Of a stretch of DNA of 17,307 bases, positions 13,882 through 17,307 are shown in pieces. The stretch covers positions 1-17,307 of the forward strand of contig CAZERD010000028.1 of assembly GCA_964515405.1 (NCBI GenBank). Direction: 5' to 3'. The notes under the pieces are model-generated. The model ran no database searches and was not told where the DNA came from. It worked only from the letters and a program-made list of their open reading frames with translations. The position numbers and the translations under genes were made by a program. Source of the DNA: CAZERD01 sp964515405. GTDB lineage: Bacteria > Campylobacterota_A > Desulfurellia > Desulfurellales > CAZERD01. Numbering within the stretch: position 1 is the stretch's first letter; every line of letters starts with the position of its first letter.

Positions 13882-15492
13882 TTATTCGTCCATTTTCTTG
13901 TCTGCTTTCCATATCCCTATGCCTAAAAGCACAATTACGACAATGGAGATTATGAGAACAACAGGTATACCGAGGAGGGTTGGCCCTGAGTGGTTTGATA
14001 CCAGCAGGCCCATAGTGAGAATGACAGAGCTTATTATGAGACTGATACCTATCTGCCTTGAGACGTATCTAACCGTGTTGATGAGTTTGTCCAAGTCTTC
14101 TATGTGGATCTCAACATTTATCCTGCCGCTTTCCATAGATTCCAGCGTGTTCTTGAATATGATTGGGAGCTTTTTTATGCCAAGAAGGTAGCCTGAGTGT
14201 GGTTTGAGAAGCAGTTTTACAACACTCCCCAGAGAATAATACTTTTTCGCGAACCTTCTGAAATATGGTTTTGCAACCTCGACGAAGTTGAAATCCGGAT
14301 AAAAGTCTCTCCCGACACCATCGGCTATTATTATAGCCCTCATAAGTCTTGAGCTCGCTTTTTTTATTATTATTCCATTCCTCCTCAGTACTGAGAATAT
14401 GTCCTTTATCATATTTGATAAGTTTAATCTCTGAAGCGGCACGGAGTGATAAAGCTCTATCAGTTCGGATATGTCGTTTTTTAGGGACTCAGGGTTTCCC
14501 TCTGAGACGGTGAAGTTTTCAATAGCGTAAAAAACCCTATCGGTGTCTTTCTCTATGAATCCTAGAAGCATGTCTATGAGGTTTATTTTGTCTTCTTCAT
14601 CTATTCTTCCCACCATACCATAGTCAATGTAGCATATCCTGCTGTCCTTCATTATTATTATGTTCCCTGGATGGGGATCGGCGTGAAAAAGCCCAGCGTC
14701 AAATATCTGATACCAGAATACCTTTGCTCCTTCAACGGCAAGCTTTTCCAGATTAAAACCTTTTTCTATGAGCTTTTGTTTGTCTGTTGCCTTGTAGCCG
14801 AAGATGTACTCCATGGTGAGGATGTCGTATGTTGTATAGTCCCACCACACAGACGGAACATACACGTTTTTGAAACGGGCAAGATTCTTCTTGAACACCT
14901 CTATGAAATGTGCCTCTATGGTGTAATTGAGCTCTCTTTTAATAGTTTTTTCAAATTCCTTTATCAACGGCAATATCTCAAAGTGGAAGAGTTCCTTCAC
15001 TCTGTCGTTTATCATTTGACCCAGGCGGGTAAGTATGAACATGTCGCTGTCTATGACCTGTTCTATTCCGGGTCTTTTTACCTTTACAGCTACAAACTCC
15101 CCGGATTTGAGTTTTGCTTTGTGTACCTGGCCCAGTGATGCGCTCGCCTCCGGTAGTGGTTCAAAGTCATCGAATATATCTTCAAGCTTCCTACCGAAGC
15201 TTTTTTCTATTTGCTTTTTTACCTCTTCAAAGCCGAAGGGTTCCACCTGGTCTTGAAGTTTTTTTAGTTCTGTTATGAAACTTGAAGGCAGAACAGCTTC
15301 TTGTGTACTCAGGAGCTGTCCGAATTTCACGAACGTTGGGCCCAACTCCTCAAGCATTCTTTTGAACCGCACTGCTGCTGTAGTTTCATTTAGCTCGTGC
15401 GATAGGCTTAAGTGGGAAAGTTTTAGGAGCTCCCCCAATCCGTACTTCATGAGTATTCGTGATATCTCGTTTAGTCTAAGTATGCTTTTCAC
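13882..15492 (-). CDS. ubiB: UbiB/ABC1/AarF-family atypical kinase-like protein
   Basis: This 536-residue protein has the signature of the UbiB/ABC1 family, ATPases with a protein-kinase-like fold that support quinone biosynthesis or lipid handling. Visible are the family KxGQ motif (K56-F-G-Q59), the alanine-rich loop ASASLGQVHKA (116-126), the nucleotide-site lysine in VAVKVKRPG (K137), the catalytic segment HADPHPGN (270-277) and DYG (290-292) in place of DFG. Two C-terminal hydrophobic helices (about 480-530) anchor it in the membrane, as in bacterial UbiB. The start is GTG 15492; an in-frame stop lies five codons upstream, so no longer normal start exists, and the Shine-Dalgarno site is weak. 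It follows the ubiX gene by 29 bases. In a likely menaquinone user it would serve menaquinone rather than ubiquinone synthesis; that is inference. Confidence 0.92.
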   Translation of the reverse strand: MKSILRLNEISRILMKYGLGELLKLSHLSLSHELNETTAAVRFKRMLEELGPTFVKFGQLLSTQEAVLPSSFITELKKLQDQVEPFGFEEVKKQIEKSFGRKLEDIFDDFEPLPEASASLGQVHKAKLKSGEFVAVKVKRPGIEQVIDSDMFILTRLGQMINDRVKELFHFEILPLIKEFEKTIKRELNYTIEAHFIEVFKKNLARFKNVYVPSVWWDYTTYDILTMEYIFGYKATDKQKLIEKGFNLEKLAVEGAKVFWYQIFDAGLFHADPHPGNIIIMKDSRICYIDYGMVGRIDEEDKINLIDMLLGFIEKDTDRVFYAIENFTVSEGNPESLKNDISELIELYHSVPLQRLNLSNMIKDIFSVLRRNGIIIKKASSRLMRAIIIADGVGRDFYPDFNFVEVAKPYFRRFAKKYYSLGSVVKLLLKPHSGYLLGIKKLPIIFKNTLESMESGRINVEIHIEDLDKLINTVRYVSRQIGISLIISSVILTMGLLVSNHSGPTLLGIPVVLIISIVVIVLLGIGIWKADKKMDE

Positions 15493-15521
15493 GGATCTGT
15501 AAATGTTTCACACCCCTTTTT

Positions 15522-16076
15522 TCAGATGCGCCACCTCTCGTAGATATTATTTTTAATTTTTAATAAATCAAGCACTCTCCCCACGACTGAACTTACAAGA
15601 TCGTCCACCGTTTTGGGGTGGTTGTAAAACGGAGGGGATGGTATAACGATGCTCACGCCCAGTCTGGCAAGTTTGAGCATATTTTCAAGATGAATGGCTG
15701 AAAGGGGCATTTCACGGGGTGCCAGTATGAGTTTTCTTTGCTCTTTGATTGAAATGTCAGCACATCTGGATATCAGGGTGTCTGAATACCCATTAGCTAT
15801 GGATGATAGTGTTTTCATAGAGCAGGGTATTATTATGCAGGCATCTGTTATGAAGGAGCCTGACGACAGGGGAGAGTTCATCTGGTTGTTTTCAAACAGG
15901 TGCACTTTCTTTGTTTTTATGAAGGAGTAGAAATTCAGCCCTGTTTCTTGGGCGAATATATTTTTTGCGTTCTGGGACGCCACTACGAACAGTTCATGAG
16001 CTCCATTAAGGTATTCTATAAGCTTTTTTGTGTACACTGAACCACTGGCGCCGCTTATGCCGATAACTATTCTCAT
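15522..16076 (-). CDS. ubiX: UbiX-type flavin prenyltransferase
   Basis: This 184-residue protein matches UbiX, which joins a dimethylallyl group to FMN and supplies prenylated FMN to UbiD-type decarboxylases. Motifs seen are GISGASGS (6-13, FMN site), IIIPCSMKTLSSIANGYSDT (81-100), LISRCAD (the usual RAAD with a Cys), LAPREMPLSAIHLENML (118-134) and PPFYNHP (148-154). Length is typical. Its ATG overlaps the flgA stop (ATGA), and UbiB follows, so the pair probably serves quinone synthesis. In bacteria with the futalosine menaquinone route the UbiX homologue acts with a UbiD-like decarboxylase; no ubiD lies in this window. Confidence 0.93.
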   Translation of the reverse strand: MRIVIGISGASGSVYTKKLIEYLNGAHELFVVASQNAKNIFAQETGLNFYSFIKTKKVHLFENNQMNSPLSSGSFITDACIIIPCSMKTLSSIANGYSDTLISRCADISIKEQRKLILAPREMPLSAIHLENMLKLARLGVSIVIPSPPFYNHPKTVDDLVSSVVGRVLDLLKIKNNIYERWRI

Positions 16077-16990
16077 TCCACCACCACCTTTTTGTACCCT
16101 ACTATCACAGCATTTACTATTCTGTTGGAGTCGGGGTACAGTATTCTGATAATGTTGCCCATGTACCCGCTTCCCAGTGATTTTGCTGTTGTGTTCACCG
16201 TGACACTTCCAACCCTTACTGTCACATTTACTATATCATTGAATCTAACGAGTTTTCTTTTCCTTGTGTTGGACAGAGTAAAGAAACTACCTTTCCTTAT
16301 ATTTGTTGATGCGACGGTTCCTATAATGGAAGGGAGGCTTACAAGTATTCCCCTGGATATGTGTGTAACCTTTTTGAAGGATATGTCAGTGGGGGTTATT
16401 ATTTGGTTGTATCTTATGTCAACCCTTGCCACCGGCACGAGTTGGGTTGTATGCTGGGTAGCGTTTATGCCTATGTTTCTAAAGAGCTTGTGGTGTCTCA
16501 TCACATATATGTCTATATACACAAATCCGTTTAGGTTTTTGAGATTATGGAGCTTCAAAGAGTATCTACCATAGGGTAGTGCAATGGGCATGTTCTGCTC
16601 AAAACTCAGGTGTTTGAGTCCCGTGAGCTTGAGCACGTCTTCTCTTGTTATGAGAAATGCCTTTCTTTTTATTGTTACGTAGGAACTGCCGCATATTCTG
16701 ATGTTGTCTATACCTCGGTTTCTCAAAATGGCCTGTATATATGCTTTGCTTACCTTGAGCGAGTGGTTGGGTAAAGGGGATAATAGAATAGGCTGTTTTG
16801 AGATAGATTGTGGGCATTTCTGGGTTATGTCTGAAAGGAGTACCCTATAGTGCGTTACCACCGCGTAGTGCTTTAGAACAATACTGCACCCGAAGGCCGG
16901 TGTGCCAAGTATTGCAGCACTAGCGTATAAGATTATTAGCAGTTTGAAGCATCTGATTGCTTGCTTGAATAGCTCTTGCACTGACCTCAT
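16073..16990 (-). CDS. flgA: FlgA, flagellar basal-body P-ring assembly chaperone
   Basis: This 305-residue protein has a hydrophobic export signal (CFKLLIILYASAAILGTPAFG, roughly 14-34) and the C-terminal SAF-like FlgA region: VPVARVDIRYNQIITPTDI, IGTVASTNIRKGSFFT, then FNDIVNVTVRVGSVTVNTTA, GYMGNIIRIL and the terminal VIVGYKKVVV. FlgA helps FlgI form the P ring in the periplasm. It is somewhat longer than many FlgA proteins (about 220-240). The chosen ATG 16990 overlaps the end of flgG by 71 bases and has AGAGGG upstream; no later ATG precedes the signal segment. flgH and flgI, which often follow flgA, do not; ubiX does. The identity is supported by family pattern and by flgG upstream. Confidence 0.85.
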   Translation of the reverse strand: MRSVQELFKQAIRCFKLLIILYASAAILGTPAFGCSIVLKHYAVVTHYRVLLSDITQKCPQSISKQPILLSPLPNHSLKVSKAYIQAILRNRGIDNIRICGSSYVTIKRKAFLITREDVLKLTGLKHLSFEQNMPIALPYGRYSLKLHNLKNLNGFVYIDIYVMRHHKLFRNIGINATQHTTQLVPVARVDIRYNQIITPTDISFKKVTHISRGILVSLPSIIGTVASTNIRKGSFFTLSNTRKRKLVRFNDIVNVTVRVGSVTVNTTAKSLGSGYMGNIIRILYPDSNRIVNAVIVGYKKVVVE

Positions 16991-17307
16991 ATGCCCTCTG
17001 AGCGGCTATCATGGCTACCATTTCTCTGACAACGCTTACGTTTGACATCTCCAGCATTCCTTGTTCCAGTGTTCCTAATCCGTTGGTTCCGGGCGTACCT
17101 ACTATTGGTGTGCCTGAAGCTGTTGTTGGTTTGTAAAGATTATGTCCTATGGCATTCAATCCGGCTGGGTTGATGAAGTTTGCAAGCTGTATCTGGCCCA
17201 CCTGGGTGGGTGTGTTCTGCCCAGCTTCTATTACGGAAACGGTTCCATCGTTGCCTATGCTTATGCTTGTTGTATCGCTGGGTATGGTTATTTGGGGGGT
17301 CAGTGGA
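16920..17307 (-). CDS. flgG: FlgG, flagellar distal rod protein (partial, 3' end)
   Basis: The frame is open to the window edge and gives the last 128 residues of a flagellar rod protein; the true start lies outside the window. The C-terminal block EQGMLEMSNVSVVREMVAMI and then IAAQRAYEVSARAIQASNQM is the conserved rod/hook coiled-coil end, and QLANFINPAGLNAIGHNLY is typical of FlgG rather than FlgF. It forms the distal rod and is exported by the flagellar type III apparatus. It is the first visible gene of the flgG-flgA-ubiX-ubiB transcript. Confidence 0.93.
   Translation of the reverse strand, partial: PLTPQITIPSDTTSISIGNDGTVSVIEAGQNTPTQVGQIQLANFINPAGLNAIGHNLYKPTTASGTPIVGTPGTNGLGTLEQGMLEMSNVSVVREMVAMIAAQRAYEVSARAIQASNQMLQTANNLIR

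Noticed and set aside
13681..14191. Two + strand open frames (65 and 137 codons) in and beyond the intergenic gap
   Set aside because: The longer one is mostly antisense to ubiB; the shorter is low-complexity hydrophobic sequence without a start signal.

Overview
The window looks like a bacterial chromosome segment (low-to-moderate G+C, ATGA stop/start overlaps, Shine-Dalgarno sites) from an anaerobic, quinone-using, flagellated organism with sulfur- or hydrogen-linked energy metabolism. Heterodisulfide-reductase (Hdr) genes, periplasmic rhodaneses, very heme-rich c-type cytochromes, a Rieske/cytochrome b pair, UbiX/UbiB and flagellar rod genes together fit a thermophilic, sulfur-metabolising lineage (Aquificota, Thermosulfidibacter or Desulfobacterota-like). 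That placement is inference; nothing here is a taxonomic marker.

Region 1 (1-6448, + strand) is a tightly overlapping Hdr operon: tail of an unknown gene, an MvhD/FlpD-like subunit, an HdrA with a complete GltD-like NAD(P)H oxidoreductase module inserted into it, a second shorter HdrA, a small winged-helix protein, HdrC, and an HdrB that keeps only one cysteine-rich CCG motif. The set suggests a cytoplasmic flavin-based electron-transfer (possibly bifurcating) complex exchanging electrons between NAD(P)H, ferredoxin and a disulfide or similar acceptor. A hairpin at 6529-6554 separates it from the convergent region 2.

Region 2 (6564-13315, - strand) is the most unusual part. In transcription order it encodes a secreted rhodanese-like protein without its catalytic cysteine but with a proline-rich tail ending in its only cysteine (B), a Tat-dependent Rieske protein, a short cytochrome b with four heme-ligand histidines, a membrane-anchored 12-heme cytochrome c, a secreted 10-heme cytochrome c, and, after a 122-bp gap with its own promoter, a second secreted rhodanese that retains the catalytic cysteine (A). 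The first five genes overlap or nearly touch. They look like a quinol-oxidising bc-type complex in which a multiheme cytochrome takes the place of cytochrome c1, linked to sulfane-sulfur chemistry or to extracellular electron transfer. The two rhodanese genes share a perfect 210-bp direct repeat over the ribosome-binding site, signal peptide and start of the mature protein, although the rest of the genes has diverged. The repeats bracket the cytochrome genes.

Region 3 (13316-13881) is about 570 bp of AT-rich DNA without a gene I can support. Region 4 (13882-17307, - strand) is an operon of flgG (partial), flgA, a UbiX-type flavin prenyltransferase and a UbiB/ABC1-family protein, joining flagellar rod/P-ring assembly genes to quinone-related genes. 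The quinone genes may support the lipid electron carrier that the region 2 complex would oxidise.
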